A DNA stretch of 64,000 bases from Pseudomonadota bacterium. GTDB lineage: Bacteria; Pseudomonadota; Gammaproteobacteria; Burkholderiales; Burkholderiaceae_E. Positions within the stretch are counted from its first letter, which is position 1; the number at the start of each line of letters is the position of its first letter. The DNA lies in contig JAEWFA010000035.1 of the NCBI GenBank assembly GCA_023389055.1, forward strand, positions 1 to 64,000, in the 5' to 3' direction. The notes beneath the pieces were generated by a model. That model ran no database searches. It worked only from the letters and a program-made list of their open reading frames with translations, and was not told the origin of the DNA. Below, piece after piece: positions 1 to 10,108 of the stretch. The translations under genes and the position numbers were made by a program.

Positions 1-40
1 GGGGGCGGCGGGGGGGGCGCCCCCACCGTCGGGGGTTCTC

Positions 41-118
41 GAGGAAGGGAAGGGGGAAGGGCCCCGACGACCGAAGCCGCCGAGGCTTTTCCCCTTCCCC
101 CTTGCCTCTTCCCCTTCC
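41..118. repeat. G-rich heptamer-like array with inverted arms downstream of acnA
   Basis: Read on the acnA strand, the bases after the stop codon hold G-rich blocks of the form AAGGGGG, then a spacer, then the complementary C-rich blocks. A 12-bp perfect arm lies at 50-61 and its complement at 92-103. The composition resembles the arrays at 14344 and 48591. It may act as a terminator or a folding element for acnA mRNA, but no T-run follows. The first 40 bases hold only G/C homopolymer runs and no gene. Confidence 0.6.
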
Positions 119-134
119 GCGGCGTCAGCCGCGG

Positions 135-2834
<2,700 letters not shown>

Positions 2835-2910
2835 GGCAGTGGGGCCTCGTCGGAGAGCGAATGCGGGAGGGGTATGGGAGGGGGTTCGGCGCCGCTTCGC
2901 GGCGGCTTCT

Positions 2911-3579
2911 TCAATGCGGCCCGGGCGCGCCGGCGCGCGAGCGCCTCGGCTTCTTCGCCTCGGGCGGCGCCTGGGGCTCGGCGCGGAACTGGCCGTCGAC
3001 CATGTTCAGCGTTCCCATGCCGGGCACGACGACGTCGCCGGGCTTCTGCCCGCTGGCGCAGGGCCCGAGCCAGTGCGCTTCGAGCGCGTCCTTGTCTTCG
3101 CGGCGTACGCCGGCCAGCGGCGGGTCGTACTGCACAACGGTGTCGATGCGGTAGCGATGCAGGAAGTCGCCCGACGCGACTGCGCGGCTGGTGACGATCG
3201 TGCGGCCTTCGCGGCAGACCGATTCGGCGAGCCACGCCTGGCCGGCGCGCTCGAAGGGGCCGAATTCGCACGACCCGCGCCGACCGACGCTGCGGTCGAG
3301 GTGATTCGTCGGCGTGTCGGTGTTCGGGCCTACGCAGAACCTGGTGGCTTCGAGTCCGGCCGCCTGGGCGCCGACCGAGCGCACTTCCCACAGCCCGACG
3401 CGACGCTTCGGATGATCGGCGTGCAGTGCCTCGCCGACCGGCGAGGCCGCGCGCTCCGCGTCGCGCGCGCCGGTGACGGCGCTCGCCGAAGGCGCGACGC
3501 TCGAGGCGACCGCGCCCGACGTTGCGACGACGAGCCCGACGCAGGTCAGCATGGCGCGGGACGGGCAGATGGGCACCAC
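2911..3579 (-). CDS. DUF3617-like secreted protein
   Basis: A predicted exported protein of about 222 aa. A GTG start at 3579 gives a short n-region with one Arg before a hydrophobic signal segment (LTCVGLVVATSGAVASS). ATG 3552 is an alternative start without the charged n-region. The body has GLWEV near the N-terminus, several cysteines (RFCVGP, SCEFGPF, VCREGR) and GPCASGQKPGDVV near the end, a pattern I associate with DUF3617. The last 20 or so residues are basic and Pro-rich. It sits between prpD (15 bases upstream) and acnA, in the same direction, so it is probably co-transcribed. Its function is unknown; a periplasmic location is inferred. Confidence 0.7.
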   Translation of the reverse strand: MVPICPSRAMLTCVGLVVATSGAVASSVAPSASAVTGARDAERAASPVGEALHADHPKRRVGLWEVRSVGAQAAGLEATRFCVGPNTDTPTNHLDRSVGRRGSCEFGPFERAGQAWLAESVCREGRTIVTSRAVASGDFLHRYRIDTVVQYDPPLAGVRREDKDALEAHWLGPCASGQKPGDVVVPGMGTLNMVDGQFRAEPQAPPEAKKPRRSRAGAPGPH

Positions 3580-3593
3580 GGCGCCGCCGGCGT

Positions 3594-5048
3594 TCAGATC
3601 ACGTAGAGATCGACGTAGTCGGGAACCGTCATCGTCTCGAGCTTGGCGCGCTCGAGCGATACGTCGAGGATGCGCCGCTGCTGGCGCGCCGGAAAGCGCC
3701 GTGCGAGATTCGTGCGGAACTTCTCGACGAGCAGCGGCAGGCCCTCGGCGCGGCGTCGGCGATGCCCTACCGGATACTCGACGACGACCTCCGGCAGCTT
3801 GGTTCCGTCGGCGAATTCGACGGTGATGCCGTTGGCGATCGAGCGCTTCTCCGGGTCGAGGTAGTCGCGCGTGAACTGCTCGTCCTCGACGCAGGTCATC
3901 TTCGCGCGCAGCGCGTCGATGCGCGGATCGGCGGCGACCGAATCTTCGTAGTCGGCGGCGGTGAGTCGGCCCAAGATCAGCGGCACGGCCACCATGTACT
4001 GGATGCAGTGGTCGCGGTCGGCCGGGTTGTCCAGCGGCCCCTTCTTGTCGATGATGCGGATCGCCGATTCGTGCGTGCGGATCGTGATCTTCGCGACGTC
4101 GTCCACCGAGCGGCCGGCTTCCTTCAGCTGCCGGTGCAGCGTCATCGCGCATTCCACTGCCGTCTGCGCGTGGAACTCCGCGGGGAACGAAATCTTGAAC
4201 AGCACGTTCTCCATCACGTAGCTGCCGTACGGGCGCTGGAACGTGAACGCGTTGCCCTTGAACAGCACGTCGTAGAAGCCCCAGGTCTTCGCGCTGAGCA
4301 CCGACGGATAGCCCATCTCTCCGGTGCGCGCGATGAGCGCCAGGCGCACGGCGCGGCTGGTGGCGTCGCCCGCCGCCCAGCTCTTGCGCGAGCCGGTGTT
4401 CGGCGCGTGCCGGTAGGTTCGCAGCGACTGGCCGTCGACCCATGCGAGCGAAACGGCGTTGATCAGTTCGTCGCGCGACAGGCCCATCAGCCGGCCGCAG
4501 ACCGCCGTGGAGGCGACCTTCACGAGCACGACGTGATCAAGCCCGACGCGGTTGAACGAGTTCTCCAGCGCGATCACGCCCTGGATCTCGTGCGCCTTGA
4601 CCATCGCCTCGAGCACGGCGCGCATCGTCAACGGCGCCTTGCCCTGCGCGACGGCGGTGCGACTCAGCCAGTCGGCCGTGGCCAGGATGCCGCCGAGGTT
4701 GTCCGACGGATGCCCCCATTCGGCGGCGAGCCAGGTGTCGTTGAAGTCGAGCCAACGGATCATCGCGCCGACGTTGAAGGCGGCCTGCACCGGGTCGAGC
4801 TGGAACTGCGTGCCCGGCACTTTCGCGCCGTTCGGCACGACCGTGCCCGGCACCACCGGGCCGAGCAGCTTCGTGCAGGCCGGGTACTCGAGCGCCTCGA
4901 GCCCGCAACCGAGCGTGTCGATCAGGCACGCGGCCGCCGTGTCGAGCGCTTCGCGGCTGCCGATCTCGTAGTTCAGGACGTAGTCGACGATGTCGGCGAG
5001 GACCTTGTCCGGTTGCGGCCGCCCGGTGGTCGCAATGTGGCTGCTCAT
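3594..5048 (-). CDS. prpD: 2-methylcitrate dehydratase PrpD
   Basis: MmgE/PrpD-family enzyme of 484 aa, the standard proteobacterial PrpD length. It dehydrates 2-methylcitrate to 2-methyl-cis-aconitate in propionyl-CoA catabolism. Typical segments include WLDFNDTWLAAEWGHPSDN (about residue 99) and GDATSRAVRLALIA in the helical N-terminal domain, followed by the mixed alpha/beta C-terminal domain. It has no iron-sulfur cysteines, unlike AcnD. It lies 76 bases after prpC and ahead of the DUF3617 gene and acnA. Together with PrpC, PrpB and aconitase this completes the methylcitrate cycle. Confidence 0.95.
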   Translation of the reverse strand: MSSHIATTGRPQPDKVLADIVDYVLNYEIGSREALDTAAACLIDTLGCGLEALEYPACTKLLGPVVPGTVVPNGAKVPGTQFQLDPVQAAFNVGAMIRWLDFNDTWLAAEWGHPSDNLGGILATADWLSRTAVAQGKAPLTMRAVLEAMVKAHEIQGVIALENSFNRVGLDHVVLVKVASTAVCGRLMGLSRDELINAVSLAWVDGQSLRTYRHAPNTGSRKSWAAGDATSRAVRLALIARTGEMGYPSVLSAKTWGFYDVLFKGNAFTFQRPYGSYVMENVLFKISFPAEFHAQTAVECAMTLHRQLKEAGRSVDDVAKITIRTHESAIRIIDKKGPLDNPADRDHCIQYMVAVPLILGRLTAADYEDSVAADPRIDALRAKMTCVEDEQFTRDYLDPEKRSIANGITVEFADGTKLPEVVVEYPVGHRRRRAEGLPLLVEKFRTNLARRFPARQQRRILDVSLERAKLETMTVPDYVDLYVI

Positions 5049-5124
5049 GTCTGCGTGGTTTCCTTGGAAGAGGGGGTTCCGCCGTTCGTGCGGAACGCGT
5101 GCAGCGGGTGGCTGCGCGACGTTC

Positions 5125-6288
5125 TCAGCCGCGCTCGGCGAGGGGGACGTACTGGCGGTCTTCGGGCCCCGTGTAGTTCGCGCTCGGCCGGATGATCTTG
5201 CCGTCCTGGCGCTGCTCGATCGCGTGCGCCGACCAGCCGGAGGTGCGCGAGATGACGAACAACGGCGTGAACATCGCCGTAGGCACGCCCATCAGGTGGT
5301 AGCTGACCGCACTGAACCAGTCGAGGTTGGGGAACATCTTCTTGACTTCCCACATCACCGCCTCGAGCCGCGCGGCGATGTCGAACAGCTTCGTGTCGCC
5401 GGCCTGGCGCGACAGCGTCTGCGCGACTTCCTTGATGACCTTGTTGCGCGGATCGGAGATCGTGTAGACCGGGTGGCCGAAGCCGATGACGACTTCGCGG
5501 TTCGCTACCCGCTGCCGGATATCGGACTCGGCCTCGTCGGGATCGGCGTAGCGGCTCTGGATCTCGAAAGCCACCTCGTTGGCGCCCCCGTGCTTCGGGC
5601 CGCGCAACGCGCCGATCGCGCCGGTGATCGCGGAATAGAGGTCCGAGCCGGTGCCGGTGACGACGCGGGCGGTGAACGTGGACGCGTTGAACTCGTGCTC
5701 GGCGTACAGGTTCAACGACGTGTGCATCGCGCGCACCCAGGCCGGCGACGGCTCGCGCCCGTGCAGCAGGTGCAGGAAATGACCGCCGATCGAGTCGTCG
5801 TCGGTCTGTACTTCGATGCGCCGGCCGTTGGTGGCGTAATGCCACCAGTAGAGCAGCATCGAGCCGAGCGAGGCGAGCAGCCGGTCGGCGATGTCGCGCG
5901 CGCCGGCGACGTTGTGATCGTCCTTCTCGGGCAGCACGCACCCGAGCACGGAAACGCCGGTGCGCAGCACGTCCATCGGGTGTGCAGAGGCGGGCAGCGC
6001 CTCCAGCGCCGACTTCACCGCCGCGGGCAGGCCGCGCAGCGTGCGCAGCTTCGCCTTGTAGGCGATGAGCTCGGCGCGTTTGGGCAGCCGCCCGTGCACG
6101 AGCAGGTAGGCGATCTCCTCGAACTCGGCGACATCGGCCATCTCGAGGATGTCGTAGCCGCGGTAGTGCAGGTCGTTGCCGGTGCGCCCGACCGAGCACA
6201 GTGCGGTATTGCCGGCGACGACGCCGGACAGGGCAACGGATTTCTTCGGCTTCGGGCCGGCGGGGACGGCCCCGGCGTTGTCGGTCAT
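5125..6288 (-). CDS. prpC: 2-methylcitrate synthase PrpC
   Basis: Citrate-synthase-fold enzyme of 387 aa that condenses propionyl-CoA with oxaloacetate. The catalytic triad is visible: His233 in GPKHGGANE, His272 in GFGHPVY and Asp323 in FPNLDWFSA. It is about 50 residues shorter than the GltA encoded at 13032 and lacks the N-terminal domain of that hexameric type II enzyme, which supports the PrpC assignment over a second citrate synthase. It lies between prpB and prpD on one strand. Oxaloacetate could be supplied by Mdh, encoded by the first gene of the same run. Confidence 0.95.
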   Translation of the reverse strand: MTDNAGAVPAGPKPKKSVALSGVVAGNTALCSVGRTGNDLHYRGYDILEMADVAEFEEIAYLLVHGRLPKRAELIAYKAKLRTLRGLPAAVKSALEALPASAHPMDVLRTGVSVLGCVLPEKDDHNVAGARDIADRLLASLGSMLLYWWHYATNGRRIEVQTDDDSIGGHFLHLLHGREPSPAWVRAMHTSLNLYAEHEFNASTFTARVVTGTGSDLYSAITGAIGALRGPKHGGANEVAFEIQSRYADPDEAESDIRQRVANREVVIGFGHPVYTISDPRNKVIKEVAQTLSRQAGDTKLFDIAARLEAVMWEVKKMFPNLDWFSAVSYHLMGVPTAMFTPLFVISRTSGWSAHAIEQRQDGKIIRPSANYTGPEDRQYVPLAERG

Positions 6289-6324
6289 CGTGGCGTTCCG
6301 TGGTTCGTCACTGCGTGGCCAGCG

Positions 6325-7206
6325 TCATTTCGAGCGCGAGAACAGCTCGTCGAGCTTGCGTTCGTAATCCCAGTATCCGATCGCGTCGTAAAGTTCCTGG
6401 CGCGTCTGCATGCGGTCGAGCACCGCCTTCTGCGTGCCGTCGCGGCGCAGCGCGCCGTAGACTTCCTGCGCCGCCTTGTTCATCGCGCGGAAGGCCGACA
6501 GCGGGTAGAGCACCATCGACACGCCGACGCCGCGCAGTTCGTCGACGGTGAACAGCGGCGTGTGCCCGAACTCGGTGATGTTCGCCAGTACCGGCACTTT
6601 CACCGCGTCGGCAAAACGGCGGTACATCGACAGCTCGGTCATCGCTTCGGGGAAGATACCGTCGGCGCCGGCCTCGACACAGGCGATCGCACGCTCGATG
6701 GCGCGATCGAGTCCCTCGACGGCGAGCGCGTCGGTGCGCGCCATCAGGAAGAAGTCGGGGTCGGTGCGCGCATCGGCCGCCGCCCGGATGCGATCGGCCA
6801 TCTCCTGCAGCGAGACGATCTCCTTGCCGGGACGATGCCCGCAGCGCTTGGCGCCGACCTGGTCCTCGATGTGCATCGCAGCGGCGCCCGCCTTGATCAT
6901 CGAGCGCGTGGTGCGCGCGACGTTGAACGCCGACGCGCCGAAGCCGGTGTCGACGTCGACGAGCAGCGGCAGCTCGCAGACGTCGGTGATTCGGCGCACG
7001 TCGATGAGCACGTCTTCCAGGCCGCTGATGCCCAGGTCGGGCACGCCGAGCGATCCGGCGGCGACGCCACCGCCCGAGAGGTAGAGCGCCCGAAAGCCCG
7101 CGTGCTGCGCGAGCAGCGCGTGGTTGGCGTTGATCGCGCCGACCACCTGCAACGGCTGCTCGGCGGCCAGTGCCTCGCGGAAGCGTTTTCCGGCGCTTTG
7201 CGTCAT
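6325..7206 (-). CDS. prpB: 2-methylisocitrate lyase PrpB
   Basis: Isocitrate-lyase/PEP-mutase superfamily enzyme (293 aa) cleaving 2-methylisocitrate to pyruvate and succinate. The Mg-binding DVDTGFG stretch is at residues 84-90, and the catalytic Cys122 lies in AKRCGH. ATG 7206 was chosen because it begins the conserved domain and gives the usual family length; the frame stays open upstream through mdh. The start lies 5 nt from the end of the mdh stop codon (7212-7214), so the two are tightly linked. The succinate produced enters SdhCDAB, encoded divergently nearby. Confidence 0.95.
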   Translation of the reverse strand: MTQSAGKRFREALAAEQPLQVVGAINANHALLAQHAGFRALYLSGGGVAAGSLGVPDLGISGLEDVLIDVRRITDVCELPLLVDVDTGFGASAFNVARTTRSMIKAGAAAMHIEDQVGAKRCGHRPGKEIVSLQEMADRIRAAADARTDPDFFLMARTDALAVEGLDRAIERAIACVEAGADGIFPEAMTELSMYRRFADAVKVPVLANITEFGHTPLFTVDELRGVGVSMVLYPLSAFRAMNKAAQEVYGALRRDGTQKAVLDRMQTRQELYDAIGYWDYERKLDELFSRSK

Positions 7207-7211
7207 GGTCT

Positions 7212-8198
7212 TCAGCCGAGCAGGTGCGCGATGCCGTCGCGCTCTTCGAGCAGTTCGTTCAACGTGTGGTCCATCTTCGAGCGACTGAATTCGTCGATCG
7301 GCAGGTCGCCGATGAGCTCGTACTGACCGTTGCCGCGGCACAGCACCGGGAAGCCGTAGACGATGCCTTCGGGAATGCCATAGGCGCCGTCGGACGGAAT
7401 GCCCATCGTGACCCAGCGCTCGCCGGCGCCCAGCGCCCAGTCGCGCATGTGGTCGAGCGCGGCATTGGCCGCCGAAGCGGCCGAGGACAGGCCGCGCGCC
7501 TCGATGATCGCGGCGCCGCGCTTGCCGACGGTGGGGATGAAGACGTCGCGGTTCCAGGACTCGTCGCCGACGAGTTCGCGCACCGACTTGCCCTCGACGG
7601 TGGCGAAGCGGTAGTCGGGATACATCGTCGGGCTGTGGTTGCCCCAGACGACGAGCTTCTCGATGCGGTCGACCGGCTTGCCCAGCCGGGCGGCCAGTTG
7701 CGACAGCGCGCGGTTGTGGTCCAGCCGCAGCATTGCGCTGAAGTTCCTGCGCGGCAGGTTCGGTGCGGACTTCATCGCGATGTACGCGTTGGTGTTCGCC
7801 GGGTTGCCGACGACCAGGATGCGGCAGTCGCGGCTGGCGACCTCGTCGAGCGCGCGGCCCTGCACCGTGAAGATCGCGCCGTTGGCTTCGAGCAGGTCCT
7901 TGCGCTCCATGCCCTTGGTGCGCGGGCGCGCACCGACGAGCAGCGCGTAATCGGCGTCGCGGAACGCCACCTTCGGGTCGTCGGTGACGACGACGCCCGC
8001 GAGCAGCGGAAAGGCGCAGTCCTCGAGCTCCATGACGACGCCGCGCACGGCAGCCAGCGCCGGCGTGATGTCGAGCAGCTGCAGGATGACGGGCTGGTCC
8101 TTGCCGAGCAGGTCGCCGTTGGCGATGCGAAACAGCAGGCTGTAGCCGATCTGGCCGGCGGCGCCGGTGACGGCGACGCGCTTGGCGGGTTTGGGCAT
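7212..8198 (-). CDS. mdh: Malate dehydrogenase
   Basis: NAD-dependent malate dehydrogenase of 328 aa, the size of the betaproteobacterial enzyme. The Rossmann motif TGAAGQIG is at 11-18, the substrate loop RPRTKGMER at 91-99, LDHNRA with Asp160, and the catalytic His188 in WGNHSP. It heads the minus-strand run mdh-prpB-prpC-prpD-DUF3617-acnA and is divergent from the GntR regulator. The palindrome at 8281-8292 lies about 83 nt upstream of its ATG, so that regulator may control the whole run (inference). Confidence 0.97.
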   Translation of the reverse strand: MPKPAKRVAVTGAAGQIGYSLLFRIANGDLLGKDQPVILQLLDITPALAAVRGVVMELEDCAFPLLAGVVVTDDPKVAFRDADYALLVGARPRTKGMERKDLLEANGAIFTVQGRALDEVASRDCRILVVGNPANTNAYIAMKSAPNLPRRNFSAMLRLDHNRALSQLAARLGKPVDRIEKLVVWGNHSPTMYPDYRFATVEGKSVRELVGDESWNRDVFIPTVGKRGAAIIEARGLSSAASAANAALDHMRDWALGAGERWVTMGIPSDGAYGIPEGIVYGFPVLCRGNGQYELIGDLPIDEFSRSKMDHTLNELLEERDGIAHLLG

Positions 8199-8278
8199 GG
8201 GGAGGGACCTCGGTTCGGGGATGTTCGGCAGCGCCGGCGAGTCTATGCCGGGACGGCGATGGATGTCAACCAGCGCAC

Positions 8279-8296
8279 TATCTTATATAAGAGATA
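8279..8296. promoter_or_regulatory. Candidate GntR operator in the mdh/gntR divergent promoter
   Basis: The 12-bp perfect palindrome TCTTATATAAGA (8281-8292) lies inside a rare AT-rich patch between two divergent genes, with extra symmetry from flanking TAT and GATA. Its centre is about 50 nt before the GntR start codon and about 88 nt before mdh. Short palindromes of this kind are common operators for GntR-family dimers. That this regulator binds here is inference from position and symmetry. Confidence 0.65.
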
Positions 8297-8338
8297 ACAC
8301 AATGGACTGTGCCGGCCTTTTCGTGCTTCAATGCGCCG

Positions 8339-9172
8339 ATGAACGAGAGTCTGCGTGGCGCCGCGGGCGGCGCCGAGGCGGGGGCCGAAGAGACGCCGAC
8401 CTTTGCGCCGCTGTACCGCCAGATCCGCGCCCTGCTGCTGCGCGGACTGCAGTCGGGCGAGTGGAAGCCCGGCGAGGCGATCCCGAGCGAAACCGAGCTG
8501 GCCGCCCGCTACCGCGTGAGCCAGGGGACGGTGCGCAAGGCGATCGACGAGCTCGCCGCCGAGCACCTGCTGGTGCGACGTCAGGGGCGCGGCACCTTCG
8601 TCGCGTCGCATCGCGAGGTGCGCACGCAGTTCCGTTTTCTGCGGCTGCGTCCCGACGAAGCGTCGCTCGTCGCCTCCGAACCGGTGCTGGCAGCCGAGGG
8701 CGGCGAGGCGCGCGGCGAGTCCGGGCCGGGGCTTGCGATGACGAGTCGCGTGCTCGAGTGCCGACGGCTGCGCGCCCCCGTCGAGGTGGCGCGCGCGCTG
8801 GGCCTTCGCCCCGCGGAGGCGGTCGTCCTGATCCGTCGGCTGCTTGAAACCGAAACGCAACCGGTCGTCCTCGACGAGATCTGGTTGCCTGGCGCGCGCT
8901 TCCGCGGGCTGACGGTCGAGCGGCTCGACGCCTGGCACGGGCCGCTCTATGCGCTGTTCGAGACGGAGTTCGGGGTGCGAATGATCGGCGCCGCGGAGCG
9001 GCTGAAAGCGGTGGCCGCCGACCGCTCGCATGCGCGGGCATTGCACGTTGCGGAGGGGTCGCCGCTGCTGCTCGTCGAGCGCGTGTCGTGGACCTTCGAC
9101 GAGCAACCGGTGGAGTTGCGACGCGGCTACTGCGTCACCGAGCACCACCACTATTTCACCCGCTTGAACTGA
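8339..9172 (+). CDS. GntR-family transcriptional regulator with UTRA domain
   Basis: A 277-aa regulator. An N-terminal GntR winged helix-turn-helix spans about residues 24-90 (PLYRQIR, ETELAARYRVSQGTVRKAID, RRQGRGTFV). A HutC-type UTRA ligand-binding domain follows (about 110-270), ending GYCVTEHHHYFTRL. ATG 8339 matches the domain start. It lies between mdh-prp-acnA (divergent) and sdhCDAB (same strand, 111 nt downstream), which suggests control of TCA and methylcitrate genes. The effector is unknown; a TCA or propionate intermediate is a reasonable guess. UTRA regulators usually autoregulate. Confidence 0.88.
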   Translation: MNESLRGAAGGAEAGAEETPTFAPLYRQIRALLLRGLQSGEWKPGEAIPSETELAARYRVSQGTVRKAIDELAAEHLLVRRQGRGTFVASHREVRTQFRFLRLRPDEASLVASEPVLAAEGGEARGESGPGLAMTSRVLECRRLRAPVEVARALGLRPAEAVVLIRRLLETETQPVVLDEIWLPGARFRGLTVERLDAWHGPLYALFETEFGVRMIGAAERLKAVAADRSHARALHVAEGSPLLLVERVSWTFDEQPVELRRGYCVTEHHHYFTRLN

Positions 9173-9180
9173 TCGCGCTG

Positions 9181-9194
9181 CGGTCGATCGACCG
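9181..9194. promoter_or_regulatory. 14-bp perfect palindrome between gntR and sdhC
   Basis: CGGTCGATCGACCG is a perfect 14-bp palindrome followed by six A residues. It lies 8 nt after the GntR stop codon and about 30 nt before the candidate sdhC -35. It could be an operator. As an RNA hairpin its stem is only 5 bp with a GATC loop and no U tract, so a terminator is unlikely. Confidence 0.35.
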
Positions 9195-9225
9195 AAAAAA
9201 CGAGGCGCCGCGTTGCCGCGCCGTT

Positions 9226-9254
9226 TTGTGCAACGCGCCAACTTCGGTCAGAAT
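9226..9254 (+). promoter_or_regulatory. Candidate sigma-70 promoter for sdhCDAB
   Basis: TTGTGC (9226-9231) and CAGAAT (9249-9254) are separated by 17 nt and lie 29 nt upstream of the sdhC ATG. The -35 is weak (3 of 6 consensus positions) and the -10 matches 4 of 6. No better pair is visible in the 111-nt gap after gntR. Confidence 0.35.
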
Positions 9255-9283
9255 ACGAAGGTTTGCGATCGACGAGGGTGACA

Positions 9284-9715
9284 ATGGCGAGCGCGGTAGG
9301 CAAGTCGACAGGCAATCCGGGCGCCCGTCCGGAATTCCGCAACATCCACATCTCGCAGATCGTCCGCTACCGCATGCCGCTGGCTGCCCTGGTGTCGATC
9401 CTGCACCGGATCAGCGGCGCGGCGATGTTCCTCATCGGGCTGCCGCTGGTGCTGTACCTGTTCCAGCAGAGCGTCGTTTCCGAACTGAGCTTCGAACGGT
9501 ATCGCGAATTCGTCGCGAACCCCTTCGTCAAGCTCGTGCTCGTGGGCATCATCTGGGCCTACCTGCATCACCTGCTCGCCGGCGTGCGCCATCTGCTGAT
9601 GGACCTCGACGTCGGCGTCGACAAGATCGCGGGGCGCACCTCGGCCGCCGTCGTCCTCGCCGTCAGCCTGGTCCTCACCGTGATCTTCGCCGCGAAGGTC
9701 TTCGGGCTGTTCTGA
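9284..9715 (+). CDS. sdhC: Succinate dehydrogenase cytochrome b556 subunit SdhC
   Basis: Membrane anchor subunit of complex II, 143 aa from ATG 9284; in-frame TTG 9263 and GTG 9278 are alternatives. Three hydrophobic helices are visible. HRISGA, just after the N-terminal amphipathic stretch, carries the conserved HRxSG signature of the quinone-binding region. HHLLAGVRHLLMD holds the His expected to bind haem b. It begins the sdhC-D-A-B run, and the next gene starts 40 nt downstream. Confidence 0.93.
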   Translation: MASAVGKSTGNPGARPEFRNIHISQIVRYRMPLAALVSILHRISGAAMFLIGLPLVLYLFQQSVVSELSFERYREFVANPFVKLVLVGIIWAYLHHLLAGVRHLLMDLDVGVDKIAGRTSAAVVLAVSLVLTVIFAAKVFGLF

Positions 9716-9755
9716 TTCCCGCTGCGATCTCCCGCGCGTTTCCGGATACTTTCCC

Positions 9756-10106
9756 ATGACCACTTCCCGCATCATCGTCGGCGCGCATTACGGTCAGCGC
9801 GACTGGCTCGCCCAGCGCTTCACCGCGGTCGTGCTCGTCGTCTACACCTTCGTGATCCTCGGCTGGCTGTTCGCGCTGCCGGAGCTGAACTACGGCACCT
9901 GGGCAGGCATCTTCGCGGCCGGCTGGATGAAGATCTTCACCTTCGTCGCCGTGCTCGCGCTGACCTGGCACGCGTGGGTCGGCGTGCGCGACATCTACAT
10001 GGATTACGTCAAGCCGGTGGCGCTGCGCCTGGCATTGCAGGTCGTCACGATCGTGGTGCTGCTCGGCTATGCCGGTTGGGCGCTGCTCACCCTCTGGAGC
10101 GTCTGA
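9756..10106 (+). CDS. sdhD: Succinate dehydrogenase membrane anchor SdhD
   Basis: Small hydrophobic anchor protein of 116 aa with three predicted transmembrane helices. The HAWVGVRDIYMDYVK segment is the SdhD signature; its Asp-Tyr pair lines the ubiquinone site in the family. It pairs with SdhC to bind haem b and pass electrons to ubiquinone. It follows sdhC and ends 2 nt before the sdhA ATG, consistent with translational coupling. Confidence 0.93.
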   Translation: MTTSRIIVGAHYGQRDWLAQRFTAVVLVVYTFVILGWLFALPELNYGTWAGIFAAGWMKIFTFVAVLALTWHAWVGVRDIYMDYVKPVALRLALQVVTIVVLLGYAGWALLTLWSV

Positions 10107-10108
10107 AA

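Noticed and set aside
1..40. G/C homopolymer runs at the window start as an origin or repeat
   Set aside because: Only short G and C runs are present, too little to support an origin, a repeat family or a gene.
2911..4443. Treating the 510-codon frame over prpD and the DUF3617 gene as one protein
   Set aside because: The upstream part is an out-of-frame reading of prpD. Only the part from about 3579 has a signal peptide and family features.
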